In this document: piece by piece, positions 35,419 through 46,600 of the stretch
Layout of the letters: each line of letters starts with the position of its first letter
Position numbering within the stretch: position 1 is the stretch's first letter
Source: Citrus sinensis
Lineage: Eukaryota > Streptophyta > Magnoliopsida > Sapindales > Rutaceae
Reading direction: 5' to 3'
Assembly (NCBI RefSeq): GCF_022201045.2
Contig: NC_068558.1
Span: 34,553,501 to 34,617,500 of the forward strand
Length of the DNA stretch: 64,000 nt
Notes under the pieces: model-generated
Told to the model about the DNA's origin: nothing
The model's database searches: none
What the model saw: the letters and a program-made list of their open reading frames with translations, nothing else
Position numbers and translations under genes: made by a program

Positions 35419-36210
35419 GTGGTGTTTGGTTGGGAGGAGAGAATGTAGGAGAGGAAAGTAATTTAAATTTTCTTTTTATTTCCATTGTTTAGTTTGACAA
35501 AATGTATAAGAATTTAATTTCCATTATAATTTAATATCCATTATAATGTAGAATTTGAATTCCATACTAAGTAGTGAAGAATTTAAATTCCTCTTATATT
35601 AAAAACTAAAGTTTCCAAAATTACCCTTTATTTTTTTAATTTATTTAATGTCATTAATAATTATTATTTATAATTTTATTTTATTGATTTAATATTATAA
35701 ATGGAATTCCGCCGGACCACCACTGGAAGGTTGTCAGACCACCGTCGGTACACCGGATCTCAGCCGGAACTCGCCAGACTTTCGTCGGAAAATATCCAGT
35801 TGGCATTGAATTCCGTTGACCTATGTTGACCGACATGGACTTCCGTTGACCCGCGCTGACTTATGTTGACCAATTTATATTTATATTAAATTATATTAAA
35901 TAGTTTAATATATTAAATTATTTTATATTTTATATTAAATATAAATCATGAATTGTTTTAGAACTTTTTGAAATTAAAAAAGTTTGGTATTAATATTAAA
36001 TTATATTTTATTACTAATATAGATAATTTAATATTTAAGACAAATGATAAATTTGTGCAAAGAAAAAAATTACAATTCTTTTCCCTATCAAATTTTATGT
36101 CAAACCAAACAGTGAAATTTAATTTCACTATTCTCTTCCACTCCTCTCTGCTCCTTTCCCCTCCATTCTACTCTTTTCCTCTCCTCCCCTTTCTTCAAAT
36201 CAAACACCGC
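35419..36210 (+). mobile_element. PIF/Harbinger-like non-autonomous element with empty-site proof
   Basis: The left end is GTGGTGTTTGGTTGGGAGG; the right end is the inverse of CAAATCAAACACCGC. Flanking TAG occurs on both sides (35416-35418, 36211-36213). The partner arm at 49817-49819 has a single copy (CTA on the + strand), the empty site. It has no transposase ORF. The GC-rich middle (35701-35871) contrasts with AT-rich sides. Confidence 0.8.
35811..35871 (+). promoter_or_regulatory. Six 10-bp tandem units with four W-box cores
   Basis: The units are TTCCGTTGAC, CTATGTTGAC, CGACATGGAC, TTCCGTTGAC, CCGCGCTGAC and TTATGTTGAC, followed by C. Four give TTGACC, the W-box core recognised by WRKY factors, spaced by whole multiples of 10 bp. 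It is inside the Harbinger-like element, about 7.7 kb beyond the 3' end of the TNL gene. Confidence 0.6.
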
Positions 36211-36395
36211 TAGTTTATTTTATGGTTTATTGAAAGTTTCCATGGAGATTCAAGAAATGAAACCGGAAAGTCATGGGAAAATCAATAGGTAGAAAGAAGA
36301 TTGATAAAACGAAAGCTTCAACCACATAATATATTATTCTTAATCAGTGATTTTCATCAGTATTTGCTTGGGCATTTTGAAAGTTATTTTTAGAT

Positions 36396-38729
36396 TTTAG
36401 ATTCGTTTAATTTTCAGATTACCTTGTACAAATTTCAGTTGTCATATTATACTGAAGAATTTATTTAAAAAGTATTAAAAAAGGACTAGCCATTTTAATT
36501 AAATTTTTTAATTTCAAATACTGACATAAATTCTCATCTATTGATATTGTATAATCCAACAGTAGATATTTAAAATAAAAAAGTACATATTCTGTATCGA
36601 AACTTTTTTATAAAAAGTTGAAGTTAAATTAATTAGTCTCACCAGAAAAAAGAAAAAAGATGTTGCATAATAAAATATTGTTCGGTTGATATTGTATTTT
36701 TTATGGTCTGTTGAAAGCTCTCCTCCATGGAAACCCGAAGCAAAGGAAACAAGAAAGGTGTAAGCACTTGACACGTATTTATTACTATTTCCAAGTCTAT
36801 CAATTTCATTCGTCTGTGTTTCATGACTTCATCCTCTTCTTCCTGCAATTGTAATGTCTTACACACCATCAATATAGCATTAGAACAGTCACATAATAAA
36901 TTCTTTTCATCTCCATGTCTTCTTGGGAAATTTTGATGCCTGAAGGGTATTTTAGTCTTTTTGACATGGGCAGGGAGACTGAAAAAACTTGAATTTAGTG
37001 TAAGGATTGAAGATGTTTAGTAAGGTTAAGTTGAAAGGCCAAAAAGTTCCCAATTTTGAATTAAAGGAAGTTTCAGATGAAAAGACGATGTCAAGTTCAT
37101 ATTTGTCGTTAAGGAAAATTCTACAATACCGTGATTAAAATTACGGTATCAATATCGTGATAAATATAAATTTCATAAATTATATATAAAGATAATAAAT
37201 AAAAGATAAAACAAGTAAATTAATATAAGAACTGTAAATTAGTGTTACTTATAAAATAACATAAGCTTGTAAATCAGCATGAAACTTTAATTTAAAAAAA
37301 GTTTTTTTTTAATTATTTAAGTAATGAAAAAAGTTGCTCTTCAATTGAAAACAAATTATTTATATTGAAGACAATTGGAATAAGTTTCATTAAATTGGTT
37401 TAACCATAAATTCTATGTTCATGCTAGGAAACTTATAAACCTTTTTTCTTTTTTCGTCATATTATTTGTTAAATATACAAGTTAATTAAGTAAAATTATT
37501 TTTCTTGATGTGAATCAAGGGTCCAGCTACTATACCCATGAGGTTTCGTACCCCATTCTTTTGTCTTTTCCCAATCTACCATTGGATTTAACGTGAAAGT
37601 TGAATAATGGTTAGATGTGATTATTGGGTCATTAGCATTAAAAGCCCTTGTTGTTCATGCAAAATAAGAAAAATCAAACGTTTTATAATTCTGACATATA
37701 AGTCCATAATATTTTAATTTCTTTTACTCTATTGAACTAGGTTTTCAATTAAATGACTTATTCCTGCATTTATTAATATCTATTTAAATTAATAAATTTA
37801 CTTATTAATTAATATATTAACTAATTTATTACATAGTTAAACAATGTAAATTATTTACTAATCATAATTCATGATAATTACAAATATGATTTTTTTAATT
37901 TAACACGGCAACCAATTTTTTGTCACCCATGTGAGTAGAGTTCAAACCCCATATATTTTTTTTTTCTCAAACATGAGATTTTATATGTCAAGTAGATGGA
38001 ATACACAAAATACGAAAATAAATTTAATTTGATATTCTATGTAGGTAATGTTTTGTTTTTTTATAACATAATATTTAATTAACATACTTAATTATTTAAT
38101 TATGTAGTAAAAATATTTTAATTTACTAATAATAATAAAGTGTTAGTTTATGAATTTGTAAAATCATTTTTGTTTGTTTGAGCAATGAGTTTTGTATTTT
38201 TGGTTGAATTTTTGGCCTAAAATAATAAGAGTAAATTTAATTGTACACTTAAATAAATTTAATTGAGTTTTTGTCCTGAAAATCTGGCTTCTAGAAGCAT
38301 TAATGCAACTGAAAATTTGTAGGTGTGGGACTAATATGTGAAAATTTAAAGGTTTTTAGCTTTTTTGTTTTTAGAATAAATTACAGGACTCTTTTATAAT
38401 TGACCTTAAGAAAAAGACAAAAAAGGGGTACCAAACCCCTGTTGTAAAGTAGTTTTGCCCGTGAATCAAGCCAAAAAAATTAAAAAAATTTCTTATTTAG
38501 GGTTGTTGTCAAGCAGGTTTAGGATGCAAAATCACTTCTCTTGCAAACAATCTTGAAAAATATGATTTTTTTTTTTCAAAATTTGATTTTAGAAATAAGT
38601 TTTATACTTAATAAAATTTCACATATATCATTACATGTATTATATAGATCCAAAATTATCATTATTCAATTTAGAAATAAAAACAATAAATACATAAGGT
38701 TATCATTATTATAGTTAGTTTTTATTTTC
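36396..38729. other. AT-rich gene-free stretch
   Basis: No exon or clear element ends were seen. Some words around 36480-36660 echo 34690-34780 (for example TTAAATTAAT..TCTCACC.AAAAA), suggesting further old duplication. Confidence 0.4.
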
Positions 38730-39460
38730 TTAATAATTCTTAATAATATTTACTTATTTTACATTTCATTTATAAATCTTCTATTTCATTTACATAATTC
38801 ATATGTTATTTTACACTTAATAGTGATTTATAATTTTTATGTTTCATCTGTAAGTTTATATTTTGTTTATCAATAATACATAATTTTACCACTCTTTTGT
38901 TAGTTTATTTGTTTTACTTTCTATTTGCAGGTTTAATGTTTTATTTACTTACTTTTTATTTTATTTTATACTTAATGTTGATTTACAAGTTGTGTAACAT
39001 TTGTAAGTTTATGTTTTGTTTACTAATATATCGTTTTACCACTCTTTTCTTAATTTACTTGTTTTACATTCTATTTACATGTCTTATGTTTTATTTACTT
39101 AATTTATGTTTTATTTTATATTTAATGTTGATTTACAAGTTTTATGTTATATTAATAAGATTTTTATTTTATTCACCAATGATATATCAATTTACCACTC
39201 CTATATTAATTTACTTATTTTACCTTTTATTCACAAGTCTTATATTCCATTTACATCATTTATATTTTATTTTACACTTAGTATTGATTTATAATTTTTA
39301 TGTTATATTTATAAGCTTTTATTTTATTTACCAGCAATATATCAATTTACCACTCTTATGTTGATTTAATTGTTTTACCTTCCATTTACAAGTCTTATGT
39401 TCCATTTGCACAATTTACATTTTATTTTACATTTAATATTGATTTACATGTTTTATGTTT

Positions 39461-39465
<5 letters not shown>
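38730..39465. repeat. About 155-bp AT-rich minisatellite, 4-5 copies
   Basis: TTTACCACTC starts at 38885, 39035, 39191 and 39346 (periods 150, 156, 155). Each is followed by ATTTACTTGTTTTAC and TTGATTTACAAGTTTTATG. A decayed copy precedes the first. The apparent 155-residue ORF inside it is a Leu/Phe/Tyr-rich artefact repeating every 51-52 residues. Confidence 0.85.

Positions 39466-39522
<57 letters not shown>
39466..39522. repeat. (AT)n microsatellite
   Basis: About 28 AT units, directly after the 155-bp minisatellite. Confidence 0.93.
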
Positions 39523-39526
<4 letters not shown>

Positions 39527-40529
39527 GATTTGTTTGAATATTTAAGCTATATAAAATAAAAATACTATTTTGAATAATCTTGGAAGTAAAATTAACCCAA
39601 ACTCTAGAGTCTATGGAGGAATTACCTATGCCATATGTGTGTGTATATATTCAGGTCTAAAATTAAAATTTGGAATTCAAATTTGAGAAGTGCTTACAAC
39701 GCTTTTATAATGTTATAAAATTCAGTCTACAAGATTATAAATAAAATTTAGATATAGAGATATATGTATACGTGTGTGTGTGTGTTATTAGGTATGTGAC
39801 TGACACACGTGCCGAGCTTTCGTGTATATAATTGAGATTTTGATTTAAATAAAATTAACTTAGTTATTGAAATTCTCTTTGGTCCATGCAGATAATGACG
39901 TTATCACTCTTATGTATAATGTATAACAACCGTCAACTTTTTGTTAGGGTGGGACCTTCCTTCAAAATCTCTTGAACTTAATTGAAAATGAGAAATTTAC
40001 AAGAATAGCCTTAAAACTTTTGTGATTTTTAAATTCAAGCTACCTAATTTTTTTTATTATAATAGCCAAACACCTTATTTTTTAACTAAATTACCCTCAT
40101 CACTTTCATCAAACTTACAAATGCATGCCACTTGATAAAATCCAACACAATTATAATGCTCTCAACCCTAAACAACTTAACAAATCTTCATCAGTCTTAA
40201 CAAACTTCATCACTCTCAACAAACTTCATCACTCTCAATCGATCAACAAATTCCATCAAACAAACATTGCAAAATTGAAGATATAATCATCAATTGGAGA
40301 GCTTCTTAAAGTTAGTTTATACTCTTACACAATATAAACTTTATGCTCTTACACTGACTATACTTGTCAATTATGCAAAACAGATTGCAGCCACATCTAA
40401 AGTCAATGACTGTTTGCTAAAGATGATGAGCAATAAAAGAAGGATACTGCTATGTTGGAGCTTATCTATGGTGGATCACGAATCTCAGTCACACACGTAA
40501 AGTAATAAATAGTAAAAAACTCATTATAA

Positions 40530-40980
40530 TGTTACGGACCGCCCAAGATGCTAACCCAATTGCCCACAATTTCGGGTTAGAGAGCCAACACAAGGCCAAG
40601 AGTGCTAGCTTGGCCCAATTCCAGAAACTTCTAGTAAACTCTAGCACATTTGAGCTTGTAAATACTCTAGAATTCTCTATATATTTCTAGCACATGTAAA
40701 TTCTAGATAGTTGGTAGATTTCTCTAGAATCTCTAGAGCTTGGCAAGCCTCCCCTATAAATATGGCATGACATTAGGTATTTGTACACAAAAAGCTTAGC
40801 ACAATTAACTCAACACTTGTAAACTTTCTTATAAGCTTTCTTTTGTGTAACCTAAGTTTTCTTATTTGGCTCAATTGCTCTCTTCTCTAGTTCGAGAAGG
40901 TCAATGCTTACTTAGCAACGTTTAGCAAAGTTATTTAAATGCCGCATGAGTTTTCTGCACAAAATAATCATCCCGTGACA
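40530..40980. mobile_element. Solo LTR, about 451 bp, with ATAA target repeat
   Basis: It starts TGTTACGGACCGCCC and ends ATCATCCCGTGACA, so it has TG...CA ends with a short inverted repeat (TGTTACGG / CCGTGACA). ATAA flanks both ends (40526-40529, 40981-40984). A TATA motif CCTATAAATATGGC lies at about 40754-40767. Repeated TCTAGA words fill the U3-like part. No internal region adjoins it. The superfamily cannot be fixed from the LTR alone. Confidence 0.75.
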
Positions 40981-40984
40981 ATAA

Positions 40985-42212
40985 GCCTTCTAAGCTACCT
41001 GCTCCCTGTCGGGAAAAAAAAAGTCAACTTTTGGGGAAATGTTTTTATTAAGAAAAAAACAAAATGTAGAAGTATGAGCAAACAGGCCGTGTGCCAAAAC
41101 CTTGTGGGTACCACTGTACGACTTCTAACCTCCCTCCCTGCTTTTCCTTCTGGGCTTGTCCTTTCCTAGGGTAAAATTAAAGTGCAGCATGCAGGCATGG
41201 TGGTAAAATTAAAGTTCCCCAAGGATAAAAAGGAGATTTTAATAGTCTTGTAGTTACTTTTCTCAGTGCAAAGTAGATTATCTCCGTTTCTTAAGGTCGT
41301 GGGTGTGGGTTGTTTATAAAAATCCCGAGAAAATCACGTCAAAAGGGGTGAAACTTTCTTTCTTAATTTTTATTTTATTCTTTTGATTAAATTTTACTTA
41401 AGATTATTTATTCATAAAAATAGGAAATGGCATATTGAGTTTTTCCTGTAAACTCAATAACTGGCTTGAGCGTTAGAGGGTTTACGCCAAACAAATTTTC
41501 GGTACCCCTGACCATTCTCTGTAATTCCAGGTACTTGTTGATCATCAGTTTGAAAATTATGTGCTCATGAATATTCTGCTCATAGTCGGAAAATATTCTT
41601 GGAGATCAACCAGCAGCTTCCCACCAAATAAATTTAATGCTGATGTAGAGATTTGAGATTGAGCCACTAACCAACTCGTTGGATTTTGGCATCAACAAGT
41701 TTATTGAAATTTTTTGTTGTATAAAAGCAGAATGTAAAGGTATAAAAATTCATTGATGCTGCAATGTCTGTGCTTTTGAGAAAGAAGAATTCAATGTCTT
41801 TTCTATGCCATTGGATTTTCCACTGCTTGTAAACTTGGGCTCTCGAATGCTCCGTGAACCTTAAAGGCTAAGGTAATTTTCAAAACTGAAGGATTTATTA
41901 ATCGAGTTCAAAAGGTTGCAAGTTGGTAAGCATTGGCATTTTAAAAATCAATTGTTATTCTCTCAATAATCTCTCTCTTCTGCCGACACCCCAAGCTCAG
42001 AAACCCATTGTTCCGACGGACGTGTAACACTTCTAGAAATTAGCCTTTTCTTTCTATATGAAGGTTGAACTCTCCCCGTGAAGTGTTTTCTTTTTCGAGT
42101 GAAGGTGGTTTTCTACTTACATACGTAGGGGGTCTTATTTCTCATTTTACCATAAAGAAAATGTATGTAATGATCTAAAGCTCGAGTCTTAAATTATCTT
42201 AAATTTATATTT
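40985..42212. other. Gene-free stretch
   Basis: No convincing exon or element was recognised. Base composition is less AT-rich than its neighbours in places (41060-41200), but there is no supported ORF. Confidence 0.4.
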
Positions 42213-42731
42213 AGAGTGGAGCCATTGGCACTCCTACATTATTCTTACAAAACCCCACTTTAAATAAAATTACAATTAAGAACAATTAAAAATTAAACAC
42301 TTATAGATTTTTTAGAGTAAGTTACTTAATTCATAATCAATCATTTTAAAAAAAAAATTTATATGTTACGTCCTATCTAACTAAAATAAATTATACAAAT
42401 TTAGAATAATCTATTATTCTCTTTTAATTTCTTATTGATTAAATATTTTTATACTTAAAATTACTTTGAAATTATAATTTAAAATATGTGTTATTTCAGC
42501 CAATGATTAACACAAAAAAATTATCACCCATATAACTTTCTAATTTGTCTGTAGAGTAATAATAAAATTGAAAATAATTAAAAAAATAACACAATAATGA
42601 GTTTTAACAATAAAACAAATCAAATGAAAATTTAAAAAAGTGTATCTAAAAAAAATGCATTTTCGGAAATAAAATGAATATAACTAAAAAAAAATTTTAT
42701 GAGGAGATCAGAGGGGTGCCAATAGTCCACC
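42213..42731 (-). mobile_element. MITE family X, copy 2 (inverse of copy 1)
   Basis: It begins AGTGGAGCCATTGGCACTCC and ends GAGGGGTGCCAATAGTCCAC. It aligns with 33710-34232 read on the other strand, with small indels and A/T-run differences. No transposase ORF. Confidence 0.8.
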
Positions 42732-43383
42732 TCGTAATTAAGAATCTCCCATTACATTGTCAACCAAAAAGACACTTGCATAAGAAGAAGAATTTTTCTG
42801 TTTGATTTTATTTGTGGATCCAACATTTCTCATATCCTGAGCGCCTTTCCGTATCAAATTAAAATAGTATTAGCAAACTTGTAGTGCACATTCAATTAAC
42901 AACTAGTAGTCTAAGAAGCAAAAGAGAGGATTACAAGTTCACAACACCATTACAAAGGATTCAAAATTCCCACACGAAAACATCAATGTACAGATATAAA
43001 CAATCCGAATTGCTTGCCTTCCCAATGCTACTCTTCCTGCAGTAAGAGTACGGGCCAAGAAAATGTTTTAAATTTAGTGTATTTTCAAAATGCTCATTTT
43101 CTCAGAATATAAAAAATGAAAAAATAAAAAAAGAATTCTTACGAGTTTCATCAGCATGATTAAAATCAAAGAAGAAAGCGAGACATAATGTCTCTGACAT
43201 AATAAAATTACAAAAATTTCAAAAAAAAAAAAAGTTAAAACATGTAATCTTCAGAAGCATATAATAAAAGAACACTTCCACAAATTACCACAATTTCATG
43301 CAGTAGAGATTGAAGAGTTGAATTCCACTTATAGACACCGACCTCTTGTTTTGTCTAATGTTAATAATGAAAACAACAGAGGA

Positions 43384-43448
43384 TTAACTGATGCTTTGAC
43401 TTATTAGCAGGTTGCAATGAATTGTTAACTGATGCTTTGACTTATTAG
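43384..43448. repeat. 24-bp direct repeat, 41-bp period
   Basis: The same 24 bases (starting TTAACTGATGCTTTGAC) occur at 43384-43407 and 43425-43448, downstream of the TNL stop, probably in its 3' UTR or just beyond. Confidence 0.85.
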
Positions 43449-43600
43449 TTCTGGAGCTAAGTTAAATAAAATAAGGTATTTTCAAAAGCAAAATGGAATA
43501 CATAGATAAAAACATCATCTTAAACAAATCACAATCTAGAATTAGAGCATTTTCGACATACCTAAGGAAAAAGAATACGTGAAAACGGGTGACTCATTTG

Positions 43601-46600
43601 TTAAGAAGTGTTGATTTGATCGGCTCTGCAAATTCTCTTGGGACTCGGTTCCAATTCCTCTACATCCGAACTTCCACTCGTGCTTGGCAAATCATCCAAT
43701 TTCCAAACTTCGGTAGCAAAATTGATAGTAAAATTGTTGGCTTTGATCTCGCAGGGATTTGCATATACTGGACATACTCCGTAACGTTTTATCTTGTGAC
43801 CCTTTTGGTTTTGGTAACACTTATTGAAGAACTTAAGTGAGACAGTTGAACGATGGTAACCATCAGGAAAGCCAACATTCAAGCAAGGTTTAAAATCAAG
43901 TATGACATGATCTGAATCAATGTAGCCAGTGCGCACACTGAAACCTAGATCAACATGTTTGGTTTCAGAGAGAGTCTTTATTTCCAAGTCGGATTGAAAG
44001 TCGACGTGGCTATTGCACAAACAAGGAGAATCAACTTTATTAAAATCAAGAACAGCACAAAAAGCAAACCCGATTAAGTTTCTGCAAAAAGAGTGCAGTG
44101 GCAGTTGAATACATATTGAAGATCCTGAACTTTGAAAGCTGAACCAGTCAGGAATTTCGCTCCCAGGTAAAACAATATGGGATCCCCTGAGTTTAGAACG
44201 TTTCTGTGAAATGACATTTAAAAAAGAAAATTGTAAAATGAAACCATGATTCAGATATAACAAAGAGGGACAGAGTAAACAAGAGAGCGAATTTGATACC
44301 TCGTTGATTGCCATTTCATAGCCCAGTCTCAGTGATGCAATTGCCATATGCCGAAGTCTTAGTAGTGAATCTGCCAAAATCTTGTTGTTTGCTTTTCCAT
44401 TCAGTTTCAAGCAGTTAGTAAACCCAAAATAAATTGCTTGCGACTCCAGCCATCCCCCTCCCCATTGACGAAGGTCAGGAGAGGGTTTGGATAGCTTTTC
44501 GAGTACGGATGCATCTAGTTCTTGTAGACATGACGGAATCTCTGGCAAAGATTCAAGCCGCTTGCAGTTCCTTGCATTTAGTGACTGTAGACACAATGGA
44601 AGTTCTGGTAATGACCGAAGCATCTTACAATCCGTCAAGTCAAGAGATTCTAGGCACAATGGAAGTTCTGGTAATGACTGAAGCATCTTACAACCCTCCA
44701 AGTCAAGAGACCACAGCCGCGACAGTTGCCTGATACTTGCAGGTAAACACTCAAAGTTATTTCCACTTAGATCCAAGCCTGTCAGTGAGGATAGACAGGC
44801 AATCTCTTGTGGAATTTCCATTACAGCACAGTAACTTATATTTAGACGTCCCAAAGAAGATAAACCTAATAATAATGATCGAGGCAATGATACCAAACCT
44901 TTGCAGCGAGAGAACTCAAGAATTTCAAGTACGTTTGAATCTGCAACAGAGGATGGCAGTTGACTAATAGCTGATCCAGCTGCTGAGATGTGACGCAAAG
45001 ATTCTAAATTGCCAATGTTATCCGGCAACTTATCAAGTTTAGAGCAATCACTTACGGACAATATTACAAGCCCCGGTAGATTTTCAAATGACGATGGCAG
45101 CTCTGTAATTGCCGACCCGTCTAAATTGATGCGTTTTAAATGTTCCATTTTCTCCAAGATTTCTGGGAAGCGCTCAAGGTTCAAGCAGGCACTAAGACGA
45201 AGATCAACCAAAGATCTCAATTTACAAAACCTAGTTGAAATCCTCTTCAGCCGTTTGCAATACCTCAAATACAACACTTTAAGATCAGTTAGACACTCTA
45301 TTGATGATGGAACTTCTTCTATTGCAGACTGGTCTAAGTATAGCCGTGTAATTTTCCCAGAAATCTGTGGAAACTCTATGAGATTAACACAATAGGAGAA
45401 ATTAATAGTTACTGGACAAACAAAATGAAGATTGCTTGGAAAAGACCTAAGACTTTTGCAGCCCTTAAAAGACAACGCACTGAGATACTTGAAATTCTGG
45501 ATAGACGAGGGAACACAAGCCTTTTCTCCTTCCCAAAGTTGCTCAACTTTACTAAAACGCAAATTCAGTTCAACAAGGTTCTTTGGCTTGAAATTTGATG
45601 GCAGTGTCCTTAATGGATATGTGTCCCAATGAAGATATCTCAATTTTTTAGGAAGATAATCTAGGCCATTTGGAAGCTGCACTTTAGAGTATGAAAGTTG
45701 TTCTTCAATGCTCATACTTAGAAGCTTTTCAATCTCATCAAACTTAGGTACATAAAATTTGAGCAATCTCAGATTAGACATAGTTGTGAAGGCTCCGGGG
45801 TCTAAATTGATGCCTTTTATTTTGGACAAATCCAGAAATATGACTTCAATTGCATCGGTCCCCTTCTGAAAAAAACAAACAAACAAACAATGAGTAAGCC
45901 TAAAACAAAAAAGAACCACTCGTAAACTTTATTAATTAAGAGGTCCTTAAACAAAAAAAAAAATCTGCAATCTTTGATTTTATTTTTTTAATACATTAAA
46001 TCTCTATATGCGAGAAAAGAAAATTTTGGGGACCATTGCAAAATTAAACTAACCGAAAAAAAATTCAAAATTTCTCTAATTTACAAACATGTTATCTTAA
46101 TATCTAGAAGTTGAGAAGACGGGGCCTATTTGATTGGTATAAGATTTTGATCTTTTTTTTAGTCCATAGAATCCACAATGTTAGTTTAAAATTAGGGAAA
46201 AAAATGAAAGTAATTTTTTTTTTCCACTAGCTGTAATTGTTTCCAAGTTAAATTGAGATACGATCCTTGTCGAAAGGATTTAACCATCTTACAGCCTCCT
46301 TCAGGCACATTTAAGCTAAAAGGAGTGATTGGAGGCAGAACTAGGCGGGCCAATCAGTCCATTTTATTAGTGACTGTTGCTTAAAAAAAATTATACTCTA
46401 AACCACACTTACTTTTTTGAAAAAAATATAATTATATTGAAATAGAATTAGGTGGGCCAATCCTCATGGCAATCACTTTGTTCTGACACTCTTCACTAAA
46501 TTTGAAGAAAAATAAAATTATACTCTTCACACTCTTATTCAACATTCCAAAATTGATAAAATCGGGATTTTTCTTGAAAAATTTAAAATTTGAAGACTTG

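Larger units (their letters stand above)
34233..36395 (+). repeat. Inverted-duplication arm 1 (partner 49638-51049)
   Basis: The sequence from CGTACCTCGAACTTTAATG to GGCATTTTGAAAGTTATTT matches the reverse complement of 49638-51049 with few changes. The arm is interrupted by an insertion at 35419-36210 that the partner lacks. The pair brackets the TNL gene and about 13 kb of DNA. Confidence 0.85.

Noticed and set aside
38897..39364. 155-codon Leu/Phe/Tyr-rich ORF that looks like a membrane protein
   Set aside because: It lies wholly in the 155-bp minisatellite and repeats every 51-52 residues; AT-rich repeat translation explains it.
40294..40500. 68-codon plus-strand ORF before the solo LTR
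   Set aside because: No conserved motif; AT-rich context and no splice or homology support.
44434..45632. Several plus-strand ORFs
   Set aside because: They are antisense shadows of the LRR exon of the TNL gene.
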